Source of the DNA: JANMES01 sp038229715
GTDB taxonomy: Bacteria > Planctomycetota > Phycisphaerae > Tepidisphaerales > Tepidisphaeraceae
Assembly (NCBI GenBank): GCA_038229715.1
Contig: JBBROD010000011.1
Location: 1 to 64,000, forward strand
DNA: 64,000 nt
Reading direction: 5' to 3'
The position numbers and the translations under genes are program-made. Shown piece after piece: positions 33,564 to 43,205 of the stretch. The stretch's first letter is position 1. Each line of letters starts with the position of its first letter. Below the pieces are notes generated by a model. It saw nothing but the letters and a program-made list of their open reading frames with translations. It ran no database searches and was not told where the DNA came from.

Positions 33564-34373
33564 TTACCTCAGAGTCAAACGAGCCGCCGTCTGATCGTAG
33601 CGTACTCCTTCGATAGACCCGTCTTTGATTTTCTCAATGGCTTCGTCAATCACAGAGAGTGGAACGAAGAACCACTCCCGTGGCTCGACCTGTGAACCGA
33701 ATCGATCTTTCAACTCCAGGTCCAGCCGAGCGCTGCCGAAGACTTTGTGCAGCATCCGGTCTATCGTGTCGGTGAAGAGCCGGGTTCCGTCAAAAATGCC
33801 GGTGTCTTCGGCGAAGAAGCAGAAGATCAGCCGGGCGAAGAAGTGGTTGAGATCCTCGCGGCGGGCGTCGGTGTCCCAGTCGGGGTTTTCCTTGAGCAGT
33901 TCGACATACAGCTTGTTCAACCGGCCGGTGGCGCGAATGTCGAACGCGTTTTCGTCGATCCGCTTGACGGTGGAAATGCCCGCCAGCGAGAGGAAGAACG
34001 TGAAGCGGTTGGGCAGGTCCTTGTAGTCGCAGGCGAGGGGTTCGCCGTCGTCGAAGCGCTCGGCCTGGATCGTCTGGCCGTCGGTGGCGAGGATTAAGCG
34101 GGCCTTATGCTTGGCCGTTGCTGCACTGGCCCGTAGCGCTAGCAAGGCGGTGTCAACTTCGCCGGTCGGGCAGGTGAGCAGGTGGATGTTGTTCTTGTTC
34201 CGCTGGAGGACGCCGCCGGGGAGATCGGACTTATTGGTGTCGCCGTTTTTGAGCTTTCGGATTCCGGTGTCGTTAAGGCCAAACGCCTGTAGAAAGGCGT
34301 AGGGAAACTCGGCCGCGTCGAAAGGCGCTTCCGCGAGATTGGAGACGGCTTCTTCGATCTCGACTGCGTTCAT
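33564..34373 (-). pseudogene. Chimeric scar: MmeI-like methylase N-terminus joined to GIY-YIG/MUG113 C-terminus
   Basis: The 269-aa reading is made of two unrelated parts. Residues 1-207 look like the N-terminal domain of large type IIG/MmeI-like DNA methyltransferases, with HFFARLIFCFFAEDTGIFDG and LFTDTIDRM, the end of that domain. From residue 208 it becomes LHKVFGSARLDLELKDRFG to EWFFVPLSVIDEAIEKIKDG, the usual C-terminus of GIY-YIG proteins of the MUG113/T5orf172 type. The join is near 33752. The methylase proper, with its SAM and NPPY motifs, is missing, so this is most likely a deletion product between two neighbouring genes that stayed in frame. A functional fusion is less likely. Confidence 0.65.
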
Positions 34374-34532
34374 TCCAACACCAGATTAATTGAGGCCGTC
34401 ACCCCAAAAAAGCGAGAGTCATCGGTACATAGCACAGTGCGGTCGAGGCGAACCGGCTGCTCGTCTGCCGTCAGTGCGCCTTGCAGGAAGTCGGTATCTC
34501 ATCGCGCTTTGTTCGACTTGTCGGGCGCGGGC

Positions 34533-37500
34533 CTACTTGTCTCGCTTGAGCACAACCAGCGGCGATTTCCAAGTCGGGGGATTTTTCTGGCTGAATCCGC
34601 CGACCTCGATGAAGAGATAGTCCTGGCTGTCGATGGTCTTGGCGGTCATTTTGACGGCCTGGTTTTTGACCATATCCATGAGCGTGTCGCCGGACCAGAT
34701 CAGCGTTCCAAGGCTGGTGGTTCCGCCCTCTTTGAATGACAGGCTCTTGTAGGGGGCCTTCTTAACGTCACTCTTCAATTTGGGATTGAATGCATCCACG
34801 GTTGGAACCACAGCCACGGTTTTCCACTCGCCGGGGACTGCAGGATTTGCAATAAATTTCCCGTCGTACAAAAAGCGATTGTCGTCCGGAGAAAGCTCCG
34901 CATTTTCCGGGTCCTGCTTTGATTGCCAGTTCGCGTCGACCATCGCGATGAGCGTGGCCGACTTCTGGAACGTGGCGTCGTCGAGCGGCGGGAGATTCAT
35001 CTCCTCCATCCATAGCCCGAAGGTGCCCTGCGGTACGGGCGGCATGGTGATGATGCTCTTTTCGCCATAGCGTAGGAAGGAAGTCGCGGCGATGGTCACC
35101 GGCCCCTTGCCGAACTCGCCGAGGAAATTTTTGGTGATGAAGGCCCCGCGAGGCCGGCCTCCCTGGCGCCGACCGATTCCATCTTCGACTTCGATCAGGA
35201 GTTTACCGTTGACGTAAATGCGATAGCCATCGCCGGTGCCAACATTGACGCTGTCACCGATCATCAGGCGGTAAAGGTGGCCGGGCTGGAGCGTGGGGAA
35301 CTCGAAAGTGCCTCGCATCATGAGCACTTCCTTGTCCCACATCGTCCGCATGGGCGACGTACCCCGGGTTTTGATCTTGGCCATCTCGTTCATGTCGGTA
35401 ATGAGTTTGCCGTTGTACTGGCCGAAGGGCGCTTGGCCTTGTTGCCAGCCAGCCTTTGCGGGGTCGAAGTCGGGCTTGAACCACGATTCCATCCCAGCCG
35501 GGAGAGTGATTTTACGGTATCTCCACGGGGAGATGTCGTAAGCCTGTTTTTCCGGCGGATCGAACATGTGATAGAACCACTTAGCGTTCTTCATGTCCGG
35601 ACCGAAATCATGCCAGTCGTATTCATGTATGCCGATCTTTTGGTACAGACTGACCAAACCACTCAGCGGACCGGGCCCGCCGACGAAGTATGCCTGCTTG
35701 ACGGCCGAGGCGTCTTCCAGAATTTTAGTCCGCGATGCGCCCATGTACTGGTAGATGAGCCTGTCACGAATGATCGGCTTCATCTGGCTGAGTAACTCGG
35801 GACTGAACTGGTCGAAATCGGCAGTGAGGAAAATCTTGTCGTACGGGAGCGAGTCATTGGGGAAGCGTTTTTTTGCCACTTCAAAAAGGATGTCATATCC
35901 GCCGGGCACTTCGGCCAGACTCTTGGCCAGAAATTCGAGTTGTGAATCGTAGGTCTTGGTGACGTCCTGCCCGCCCGCCCACGTCCTCACGCCGGTGAAG
36001 CGGGAGTAGGAGTCGCCGATGGTCTGACGGGCCAGTGCCTGTACCTGGGGCGAGCCACTGACCAACTGATCGCAAAAACCGTGAAACGAACTGGTTGCGT
36101 TGTAGCGCTGGCAGGTGCGGATAAAGTCGCCTACGACGGGCAGAACCTTCTGGTAGCAGCGCTCGTCAGCCGCCACGGGAGTTAGAGCTGAGATCGCCCG
36201 GCTCTGCAGCCACCATTCCTGGTGCTTAAGGTACGGGATGATCTCGTCCACATGCGGAGCAATCATGTCAGCCGTTCCGCGAGAAACCGCCGCCAAAGCC
36301 GCGTCTTTCACCCACCACGACTCATCTGGATTATTGATGAGGCTCATCGCCTTATCGAACAGGTCTTGGGAGAGCGGAGGCACTTTTTCGTTCTGGGCGT
36401 CATCCCCCGCTTCATTGTCCACCGAAGCTTGCGGGGTGAACTTAGAGAGCGCCAAAAGCGCTGCGTGGCGAACACGCGGATCAGGGGAAGCAACCCATTC
36501 TTTGATCAGGTTCATCCGAACTTTGTTGCCGGGCTTGGCCCACATGTAGTCAAACTTCATGCCAAACGCGTTGTTGGCAACCAAATCCCGTATGTGCGGA
36601 TCGGGATGGCGAATGTACTGGTTGAGGACGTCGTCGCTCACATCGCCGATCGCCAAGAGTCGCGTGATCACCGACCGGCCCGAGTCGTGAGCGATCGTTT
36701 CACCAGAAAGATCCGCAACCTTCCCCGAAGCATCTGGCGCCGGCTGGAGGGAATTGAACACTTCATCCGCGGCGGTTCCCCAGGGATGATCGGGGAGTTT
36801 GTACTCGTGCGAGAATTTGGTCTTGGGCGCGCCGGAGACCCGCAGCGTCTTGCGCGGAATCGTATAGGTGAGAGCGTAGCCAGCTCCCCACTGCTCTTCG
36901 TCGTAACGTGCACCGCCGAGAATACCGAAAGAGCCGTCCCATCGGCGGGAAAGTTCGTAATGCCACCTTCGACTGTCAAGAAAATCGCGATACTGGGCAG
37001 GCTTTTTGTCCTTGAGAAACATCATGGCGGTGCTGCGCCAGATTTCGCCGATACCTCCGCCGGTGTGACCATGCAGCATGAAGGTGGTGGTGTAAAAGCC
37101 CATCATGGCCGAGGCGTCACGCGCCTTGGCGTACACAGAATTTTCGCCATCGGGGGTGAGCGAAGCGGCCGCGGCCATGGTGAACGAAACCAAACCGTTC
37201 TTGCCATTATCGACGAAGCTGCCCTCCGGGCGGTTGTCGCCGTAAGGGTTATTGCCGCGGTTGGCAAAACGGTAATAGTGGACGAGAGTCCGCCGGAGCA
37301 TGTCTTCGTTGACGTTCGCGCCGCACTCTTTGGCGAGAAGAATGAAGGTCAGGCAATGCGTGCCGCCGGCGTTTAGGTGTCCGCCGCCCCCGCCGTAGGT
37401 CACCGCAGCAACACCGCCGCGGCCGTTCCAACCGTCGAGGTATTCCGCCTTGGTGGCCGAATCGACCCATTTCTGAATGATCGGGAGAGCCTCGGGATCG

Positions 37501-38195
37501 CCCGTGCGGAGATAATACTCACAAAGACCAATGCCGCCGTAACCAAGGAACCAAGCGTAGGCCGTGGCGGCCTTGTCCTTCAATCCATGAACCCAGTTAC
37601 GCACCGGTTCGAGGTCTTTTTCCTCGCCGGTAGAGAGTAGAAAAAGCATGCCGATGTCGGCAAAGCCCTTGTTGGAATCGGGCTTGGTGAGGTATTCGGC
37701 GAAGTTCCGAACGATCTTGTCGGACTTGGGACAGTTGAGCGGCCAAGTCGGGCTGTAGGCTCCGAGCACCGGGATCTGAATCACCACTTCGTGCGCTGCA
37801 TCGGCCGGGGTGTCTTTGATCATCAACTTTACTTGACCGTCCGACGCCTCGGCAGCCGTGATGAGGTTGCCCAGTTGAACGCGCGGGTCTATATCGTGAA
37901 GCTTTTCGCCGTTGATCGTTTCGATAATCTGCCCCGGCTTCAGTTTGCCGGATGTCGCAGCGGGTGATCCGGGCTCGACGTTTTGAACCTTCATCACAAA
38001 CGCCGGCTGGACCAGTTCAATGCCGATCCCGACCGGCCCGATGCGGTCGATCGATTGCGCCGACTTTTCCAGTCCTGGCGCAGTCGAGAAAAGCTGTGGA
38101 GAGGTGTAGTACGATTCAGCCCTTGACGTCCCTCCGCCGAAATGTCCCGCGAGAGCCATTGCAAGTACACATCCGATGCGCGATTTCATAGTCAT
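34533..38195 (-). CDS. Large exported PDZ-domain protein with helical repeats
   Basis: The 1220-aa protein has a signal peptide (IGCVLAMALAGHFGGGTSRA). A PDZ domain lies at about 50-150 (GPVGIGIELVQPAFVMKVQN, PGSPAATSGKLKPGQIIETI). A long helical region of the DUF6288 type follows (about 165-480; Gly-rich RGGVAAVTYGGGGGHLNAGG, WGAGYALTYTIPRK), then HEAT-like repeats (HPDPHIRDLVANNAFG, SPDPRVRHAALLALS) and C-terminal beta domains (MRGTFEFPTLQPGHLYRLM) ending in a carbohydrate-binding-like fold. The ATG at 38195 has AAGAGGAA upstream. Such proteins are common in planctomycetes next to glycan genes. The role is probably structural or in glycan processing outside the cytoplasm, not proven. Confidence 0.78.
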   Translation of the reverse strand: MTMKSRIGCVLAMALAGHFGGGTSRAESYYTSPQLFSTAPGLEKSAQSIDRIGPVGIGIELVQPAFVMKVQNVEPGSPAATSGKLKPGQIIETINGEKLHDIDPRVQLGNLITAAEASDGQVKLMIKDTPADAAHEVVIQIPVLGAYSPTWPLNCPKSDKIVRNFAEYLTKPDSNKGFADIGMLFLLSTGEEKDLEPVRNWVHGLKDKAATAYAWFLGYGGIGLCEYYLRTGDPEALPIIQKWVDSATKAEYLDGWNGRGGVAAVTYGGGGGHLNAGGTHCLTFILLAKECGANVNEDMLRRTLVHYYRFANRGNNPYGDNRPEGSFVDNGKNGLVSFTMAAAASLTPDGENSVYAKARDASAMMGFYTTTFMLHGHTGGGIGEIWRSTAMMFLKDKKPAQYRDFLDSRRWHYELSRRWDGSFGILGGARYDEEQWGAGYALTYTIPRKTLRVSGAPKTKFSHEYKLPDHPWGTAADEVFNSLQPAPDASGKVADLSGETIAHDSGRSVITRLLAIGDVSDDVLNQYIRHPDPHIRDLVANNAFGMKFDYMWAKPGNKVRMNLIKEWVASPDPRVRHAALLALSKFTPQASVDNEAGDDAQNEKVPPLSQDLFDKAMSLINNPDESWWVKDAALAAVSRGTADMIAPHVDEIIPYLKHQEWWLQSRAISALTPVAADERCYQKVLPVVGDFIRTCQRYNATSSFHGFCDQLVSGSPQVQALARQTIGDSYSRFTGVRTWAGGQDVTKTYDSQLEFLAKSLAEVPGGYDILFEVAKKRFPNDSLPYDKIFLTADFDQFSPELLSQMKPIIRDRLIYQYMGASRTKILEDASAVKQAYFVGGPGPLSGLVSLYQKIGIHEYDWHDFGPDMKNAKWFYHMFDPPEKQAYDISPWRYRKITLPAGMESWFKPDFDPAKAGWQQGQAPFGQYNGKLITDMNEMAKIKTRGTSPMRTMWDKEVLMMRGTFEFPTLQPGHLYRLMIGDSVNVGTGDGYRIYVNGKLLIEVEDGIGRRQGGRPRGAFITKNFLGEFGKGPVTIAATSFLRYGEKSIITMPPVPQGTFGLWMEEMNLPPLDDATFQKSATLIAMVDANWQSKQDPENAELSPDDNRFLYDGKFIANPAVPGEWKTVAVVPTVDAFNPKLKSDVKKAPYKSLSFKEGGTTSLGTLIWSGDTLMDMVKNQAVKMTAKTIDSQDYLFIEVGGFSQKNPPTWKSPLVVLKRDK

Positions 38196-38743
38196 TGGTT
38201 TTCCTCTTGTCGTACGATTCAATTAATAACCCGCCACTTCAGGAACTACCAGCCTGCCGGTACACAATTCATCGCGGGGCCCTTCAACGACGATCTCCGA
38301 AACTCGTTACCTGTCCGTCCCACGCGTTGCCGACCCACGCGGATGGGTTGAAATCTTGTGTTGAAGTGACTTTTGGGGACTTCCTGGTCACCCGCGCGCA
38401 CCGAGGTCCGTGGGAAAGTCGAACTCATCAAGGACACTCACAATCCTATCAAGCCCAATCACGTCAATTTGGCAAGCGATTGACAAACCGATTTCAGTAG
38501 ATAACTTCACTGTGGCTTGGTGTAACTCGTTGCGGAGTGTCGGCGGTTTTGTTCATTTTAAATTCATTCATTTGGAGTACCTTGGAGACGTTATCTTCGT
38601 GTTGCCGCACCCCCTGAGCAACATCGGATCGCGACGACCCGCCATGCGGCAATCAGATCAGACGTTGACAGTGCTCGAATTGACTCACTCTGCGTTCAGT
38701 TTCATTATTTTGTAAAGCGTGTTTCGCCGAAAGGATGCGACTT
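38196..38743. other. 548-bp intergenic region
   Basis: It separates the divergent PDZ-protein and GH16 genes. No supported gene, RNA or repeat was found. Short open frames on both strands have no recognisable domain. The right end carries the GH16 promoter and ribosome site (AAAGGA at 38730-38735). Confidence 0.5.
38680..38708 (+). promoter_or_regulatory. Promoter for the GH16 gene
   Basis: TTGACT (38680-38685), 17 bp, then CATTAT (38703-38708), lying 36 bp before the chosen ATG at 38744. It is a good sigma70-like layout. A nearby TTGACA at 38665-38670 has no matching -10. Confidence 0.45.
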
Positions 38744-40309
38744 ATGTTGGCACGGCTATTGAATCGCTACCGGTCGACGCAATCGGTTTCCAAGACGCTT
38801 GCTTCGATGGAGTCTCTTGAAACACGTCTGAACTTCAGCCCGGTAGGCCCGGGATGGCAACTTCAATTTGCTGACGAGTTCAATGGTGCCAGCCTCGACC
38901 AGAACAACTGGAGTGTTGTAACCGGCGCACGGCGGAACGCGATCAACTCAGTCGATTCCGTGGGTGTCGGCGGGGGAAATCTTACGCTGACCACGCACAC
39001 CGAAAACGGAAAGCACTACACCGGCTTCATCAGCAGCAAAAACCTTTACTCGGCCACCTACGGCTATTGGGAAGCACGGATCAACTTCCAGGACTCGCCG
39101 GGCATGTGGTCTGCGTTCTGGATGCAGTCACCGACCAACGCCAACCCGATCGGCGACCCCGCCACGGCTGGAACGGAAATTGACATAGTCGAGCACCGCG
39201 CCGTCGACGTCAGCAACACCAACATCAACAACAAAATCGAAAGCAATCTACATTGGGACGGCTATGCCCAAGGCGTGGAGCAATCGGCCGGCAGCGGGTT
39301 GAAAAACAACCCGGGTAGCACGCCGCTCCAGGGAAATTTCCACTTGTACGCCATTGAGTGGGACACGACCGGGTACAAATTCTACCTCGATGGGAACCAA
39401 GTCTGGACGACTACTCAGGGACTTTCCAAGCGCAGCGAATACATCTTCCTGTCCTCAGAAGTGCAAAACAATATCTGGGCGGGAACCATCCCCACCGGCG
39501 GGTACGGCAGCCTGGCCACCAGCACTACGAAGATGACTGTTGACTACGTGCATGTTTATCAAAAGCCGATTTCGGATATCACCGATACTTCCACCGTTGC
39601 CAACACGCCGATCACCATCCCCTTCACCGTTACGCAGAAGGACGGCCTGACCACGACAGTCACGGCTACCTCGTCAAACGCTGGCTTGGTCCCCAATGCC
39701 AATATCGTTGTCAACGGCGATGGTGCCGACCGTACGCTGACGATCACGCCCTTAGGCAAACTGGGTACCACTACGATCACGGTTACCGCCAACAACGGCA
39801 TCGTGAGCGGGAGCGACAGCTTCGTCCTCACCACCAAGAGTGCCGGGTCGTTCCATAGCGAAGGCTTCGAAGAAAGTACGTCAGCCAACGGTTGGTCGGT
39901 ATACGGCAGCACTAAGATCATTACCTCGAATCAGCACAGCGGCGCACGCTCGCTTCGCATCAATGGGAACACTGGCGGCGCGCAGCAAATCGTCACCGGG
40001 CTCGTACCCAACACCACTTACGTGTTGGCTGGATGGGCTAAAGTGAGCGCTACGAGGGCTCAGGCTCGCATCGGTGTAAAGAACTACGGCGGCTCGGAAA
40101 CCTACGCCTCCACCAGCAATACCGCATACACGTATCTGTCCGTTACTTTTACGACTGGCGCGAACTCGACCCAAGCCACAATTTACTCTTTCAAGCCGAC
40201 CACTACTGATTCGGCCTACTTCGACGACCTGATCCTATACCCTGCAGCGCAGAGCGCAAGTCTGCCGCTTGTTCAAACGGAAAGCCTGAAGAAAAAGCGA
40301 CATCTTTGA
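38744..40309 (+). CDS. Secreted GH16 glycoside hydrolase (beta-glucanase/agarase fold) with C-terminal CBM
   Basis: The 521-aa protein has an atypical planctomycete N-terminus with the LEPR-like MESLETRLNFS. The GH16 jelly-roll spans about 35-275 with catalytic Glu145-Ile-Asp147-Ile-Val-Glu150 (GTEIDIVEH). A cadherin/Ig-like beta domain follows (about 278-370, Thr-rich), then a CBM4/9-like domain (about 375-505: GARSLRINGNTGGAQQIV, AYFDDLILYP). GH16 enzymes cut beta-1,3/1,4-glucans, agar, carrageenan or xyloglucan; which of these is not clear. The ATG at 38744 has AAAGGA 8 bp upstream and is preferred to one 9 bp earlier. It stands alone with its own promoter. Confidence 0.92.
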   Translation: MLARLLNRYRSTQSVSKTLASMESLETRLNFSPVGPGWQLQFADEFNGASLDQNNWSVVTGARRNAINSVDSVGVGGGNLTLTTHTENGKHYTGFISSKNLYSATYGYWEARINFQDSPGMWSAFWMQSPTNANPIGDPATAGTEIDIVEHRAVDVSNTNINNKIESNLHWDGYAQGVEQSAGSGLKNNPGSTPLQGNFHLYAIEWDTTGYKFYLDGNQVWTTTQGLSKRSEYIFLSSEVQNNIWAGTIPTGGYGSLATSTTKMTVDYVHVYQKPISDITDTSTVANTPITIPFTVTQKDGLTTTVTATSSNAGLVPNANIVVNGDGADRTLTITPLGKLGTTTITVTANNGIVSGSDSFVLTTKSAGSFHSEGFEESTSANGWSVYGSTKIITSNQHSGARSLRINGNTGGAQQIVTGLVPNTTYVLAGWAKVSATRAQARIGVKNYGGSETYASTSNTAYTYLSVTFTTGANSTQATIYSFKPTTTDSAYFDDLILYPAAQSASLPLVQTESLKKKRHL

Positions 40310-40604
40310 TCTGTTATCGCGGGTTTAGTCGAATCAAGAAATGATCCAACTTCGCTGCGGTCTGCCTGCGCTGTCTCAGATTTCCCATCATCGGTGCGGG
40401 ACCGCTCTACATTACGTATCGATTCGCATTAAAAATGCTTGGATGTGACCCGAACGCACGGCTTACGGCGTAAGACTGGATATTTGTTGATACCTGTGAA
40501 TCGGGCTCACTGGTTCGCGTAGGCTGGTGACGACTGGTATTCTAGCGGACGACCTTCCACCATTCCGTATCGATATTTGAACTCTGACGCGAAAGGCCAG
40601 ATTC
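40310..40604. other. 295-bp intergenic region
   Basis: It lies between the GH16 and GH95-like genes, on the same strand. I see no gene, repeat or strong terminator. The downstream gene has only weak ribosome-site similarity (AAAGG at 40589-40593), so part of its leader may lie here. Confidence 0.4.
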
Positions 40605-42989
40605 ATGAGTGGTCATCTCCTTGATTCATATAACGTCGTTTGGAATCAGCCGAGCAAAGACTCATCGGAATCCATGCCCTGCGGCGGAGGTGATATCGCG
40701 CTCAATGTTTGGGTTGAGAGCGGCGACGTGCTGTTTTACCTCTCGCGCAGCGGATCGCTCGCGGAACAAAACGAGTACCTCAAGCTCGGCCGGTTTCGGC
40801 TGCGACTCGATCCTAACCCGTTTGCCACCCCCGGCGCTTCATTCCGACAAGAACTCAAGCTGCGCGACGGACACGTTGAGATTAGCGGCACGGTGGGCGA
40901 TCCGCAGGGAGCGGGCTTGAATGCAGTGGTGCGCATTTGGGTTGAGGTGCATCAGCCGATCGTTCGTGTCGAGGTGGAATCCGATCACGACATCAACGCC
41001 ACCGCGACTTACGAAAACTGGCGGCTCACGGAGGAAGTGCTACCCAACGATAATCGGCGGCATTCCAGCTTTGATTTGATGGCGTACCCGGGAGAGGTGC
41101 GTCTGAGTTCCGACCACATCGCACATTCTCGGGACGGCGTGCTGTTCTATCACCGCAACCCTTCCAATACTTGGCTGCGCGATCTGCTCATCGAACAGCA
41201 ACTGCTACAGGCTTACAAGGCCCAGATTCCTGACGACTTGTGCAACCGTACCTTCGGCGGCTACATGACAGGTGAAGGCTTCGTGGCCGCCGATTCGACC
41301 GAAGGTCAATACCAAAACACTGCATACAATGGCTGGCCGCTTCGATCCAAGGCGCCTTCCAGGAAACATCGGCTTCGCATCGTTACGCACATCGCTCAAG
41401 CCGACACGCTCGATCAGTGGCAGGACGCGCTCGATGCACGTGTAAAAAATTCCCACGGTGACAGCACCGTCGCGCGTGACAAAACACTCCACTGGTGGCA
41501 CGAATTCTGGGAACGCAGTTGGATCGTCGTCCACCCCGACAAGCCCGAATCAGCCGACCGCGCCTGGCGCATCGCGAGGAACTACAACCTCTTTCGCTAT
41601 CAGCTCGGCTGCAACGCCTTTGGCGAATACCCGACCAAATTCAACGGCGGCAGCTTCACTTTTGACGCCAACCTCGTCGGTGGCAACTGGAAAGGTTACG
41701 GCCCCGACTGGCGGCAATGGGGAGGCGGCACGCATACGGCTCAAAACCAGCGACTCGTCTACTGGCCGATGCTGAAAACCGGCGACTTCGACGCCGTACT
41801 TCCGCAGTTTGAGCTTTACCGCAAAGCGCTGCCCGGCGCGACTGCTCGCGCCAAGGCGAGCTTCGGCCACGACGGCGCGGTCTACAGCGAATATATTTCC
41901 GTTAACGGGTTGGCACTGGGCATGGGATATGGCTGGGAGAGCGGCAAACGCAATCGAGGCCCTGAAATCCCCTTCGGCGATCCGCTCGCCACCGCCGCTA
42001 CAAATTATGGGGACCCGATCGAGCGCGGCGCGATGGCGTGCAAGCCCATCGCCTATCACTGGGAATCCCAGGTCGAACACGCTTACATGATCCTCGAATA
42101 CCACCGGTATTCCGGCGCGGATATCTCGGCGTATATTCCATTTATCGAACACGCCGTAGTGTTTTTTGATGCACACTACCGCAAGCGAGAAAAGATCCGC
42201 TCCGGCGGCGAATTGGACGAGCACGGCCACCTCGTTATTTACCCCGCCAAAGCGTGCGAAACATTCCGTGGCGCCACCAACCCGGCCGACCTGATTTCGG
42301 GCCTGACTGCTTGCCTCGGCGAAATCCTTAAGCTCAATCCTTCGCTGCTGAAACTGCGCGACATGAACTTCTATCGGCAGATGCTAAAGACCATTCCGCC
42401 CTACTCTTATGGTGAAAACCAAGGCAAACGTGTCATCCTGCCTGCCAAAAGCTGGCTGGAATACGGCAACGCGGAACTGCCGATGCTCTACACACTGTTT
42501 CCGTTCAACCAGTTCGCGCTCGGCCGAGATGAAATGCAGGTCTTTAAGGACACCTATGAGTTAGGCGATTTCCGCAAGGGCAACGTCTGCAGTTGGCATC
42601 AGGATGGGATTTTTTTCGCCCGCATGGGGCAGACCGCGTTGGCTGCTGACTTCAATGCAAGAAAGCTCGACGACAGCCAACGCCGCTACCCCACCTTTTG
42701 GGGGCCCGGCCATGACTGGGTGCCCGACCACAATTGGGGAGGCAGCGGCATGATCGGTTTGCAGGAAATGCTCATGCAAGCGATCGGCGACGAGATTCGT
42801 CTCTTCCCTGCCTGGCCGACGGAGTGGGACGTCGACTTCAAACTGCACGCGCCACAGAACACGACCGTGCAGGGGCGATTCAAAAACGGAACAGTCTCGA
42901 ATCTCGTTGTCACGCCCGAGTCACGCAGGGCAGACGTTGTGGTGATGTCCACCACAAGCCTGCCGGCAAAGGCCGAAATGAAGCCGTAA
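40605..42989 (+). CDS. GH95-like / DUF5703-type (alpha/alpha)6-barrel glycosidase
   Basis: The 794-aa protein lacks a signal peptide. An N-terminal beta-sandwich (about 1-270: YNVVWNQPSKDSSESMPCGG, VLFYLSRSGSLAEQNEYLKL) matches the DUF5703 type fused to GH95-like fucosidase/galactosidase barrels. The barrel (about 290-720) has RAWRIARNYNLFRYQLGCNA, FDANLVGGNW, AYHWESQVEHAYMILEYHRY and CSWHQDGIFFARMG, with Glu and Asp residues in the usual inner-helix positions. A short beta domain ends it. Likely action is removal of terminal fucose or galactose from oligosaccharides in the cytoplasm or after export by another route. It begins the cluster that continues with sulfatase and rhamnosidase genes. 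Confidence 0.82.
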   Translation: MSGHLLDSYNVVWNQPSKDSSESMPCGGGDIALNVWVESGDVLFYLSRSGSLAEQNEYLKLGRFRLRLDPNPFATPGASFRQELKLRDGHVEISGTVGDPQGAGLNAVVRIWVEVHQPIVRVEVESDHDINATATYENWRLTEEVLPNDNRRHSSFDLMAYPGEVRLSSDHIAHSRDGVLFYHRNPSNTWLRDLLIEQQLLQAYKAQIPDDLCNRTFGGYMTGEGFVAADSTEGQYQNTAYNGWPLRSKAPSRKHRLRIVTHIAQADTLDQWQDALDARVKNSHGDSTVARDKTLHWWHEFWERSWIVVHPDKPESADRAWRIARNYNLFRYQLGCNAFGEYPTKFNGGSFTFDANLVGGNWKGYGPDWRQWGGGTHTAQNQRLVYWPMLKTGDFDAVLPQFELYRKALPGATARAKASFGHDGAVYSEYISVNGLALGMGYGWESGKRNRGPEIPFGDPLATAATNYGDPIERGAMACKPIAYHWESQVEHAYMILEYHRYSGADISAYIPFIEHAVVFFDAHYRKREKIRSGGELDEHGHLVIYPAKACETFRGATNPADLISGLTACLGEILKLNPSLLKLRDMNFYRQMLKTIPPYSYGENQGKRVILPAKSWLEYGNAELPMLYTLFPFNQFALGRDEMQVFKDTYELGDFRKGNVCSWHQDGIFFARMGQTALAADFNARKLDDSQRRYPTFWGPGHDWVPDHNWGGSGMIGLQEMLMQAIGDEIRLFPAWPTEWDVDFKLHAPQNTTVQGRFKNGTVSNLVVTPESRRADVVVMSTTSLPAKAEMKP

Positions 42990-43063
42990 TCTGGGGGTCG
43001 CCGGACATGGGGCAGGGCAAATTGCAGGTTTGGGTTAAGAGCTTCTAAAAAAGTCAAAACACA

Positions 43064-43154
43064 ACCGCGAAGGCGCGAAGCCGCGAAGAAAGAACGCGAA
43101 GAAACTTGGGTGATTCTGATTTCTGGTATGGTTCGCGACTTCGCGTCTTCGCGG
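43064..43154. repeat. Intergenic palindrome of CGCGAAG words
   Basis: The left arm (43064-43087) is three CGCGAA words spaced by 8 bp. The right arm (43131-43154) is its reverse complement at 22 of 24 positions. The 43-bp centre holds one more CGCGAAG. The transcript would form a long hairpin between the GH95-like gene and the next gene. It is built like the other three intergenic repeats described below but from a different word. Confidence 0.75.
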
Positions 43155-43205
43155 TACATTTAGAAGCGCGTAAAATGCCCGTTGGAGATGACAGGAGTGA
43201 AATCG

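Noticed and set aside
34374..34532. Continuation of the methylase/GIY-YIG scar upstream of its ATG
   Set aside because: Frames there are short and carry no matching motif.
38410..38715. 101-codon plus-strand frame upstream of the GH16 gene
   Set aside because: No ribosome site or domain; it spans the promoter of the GH16 gene.
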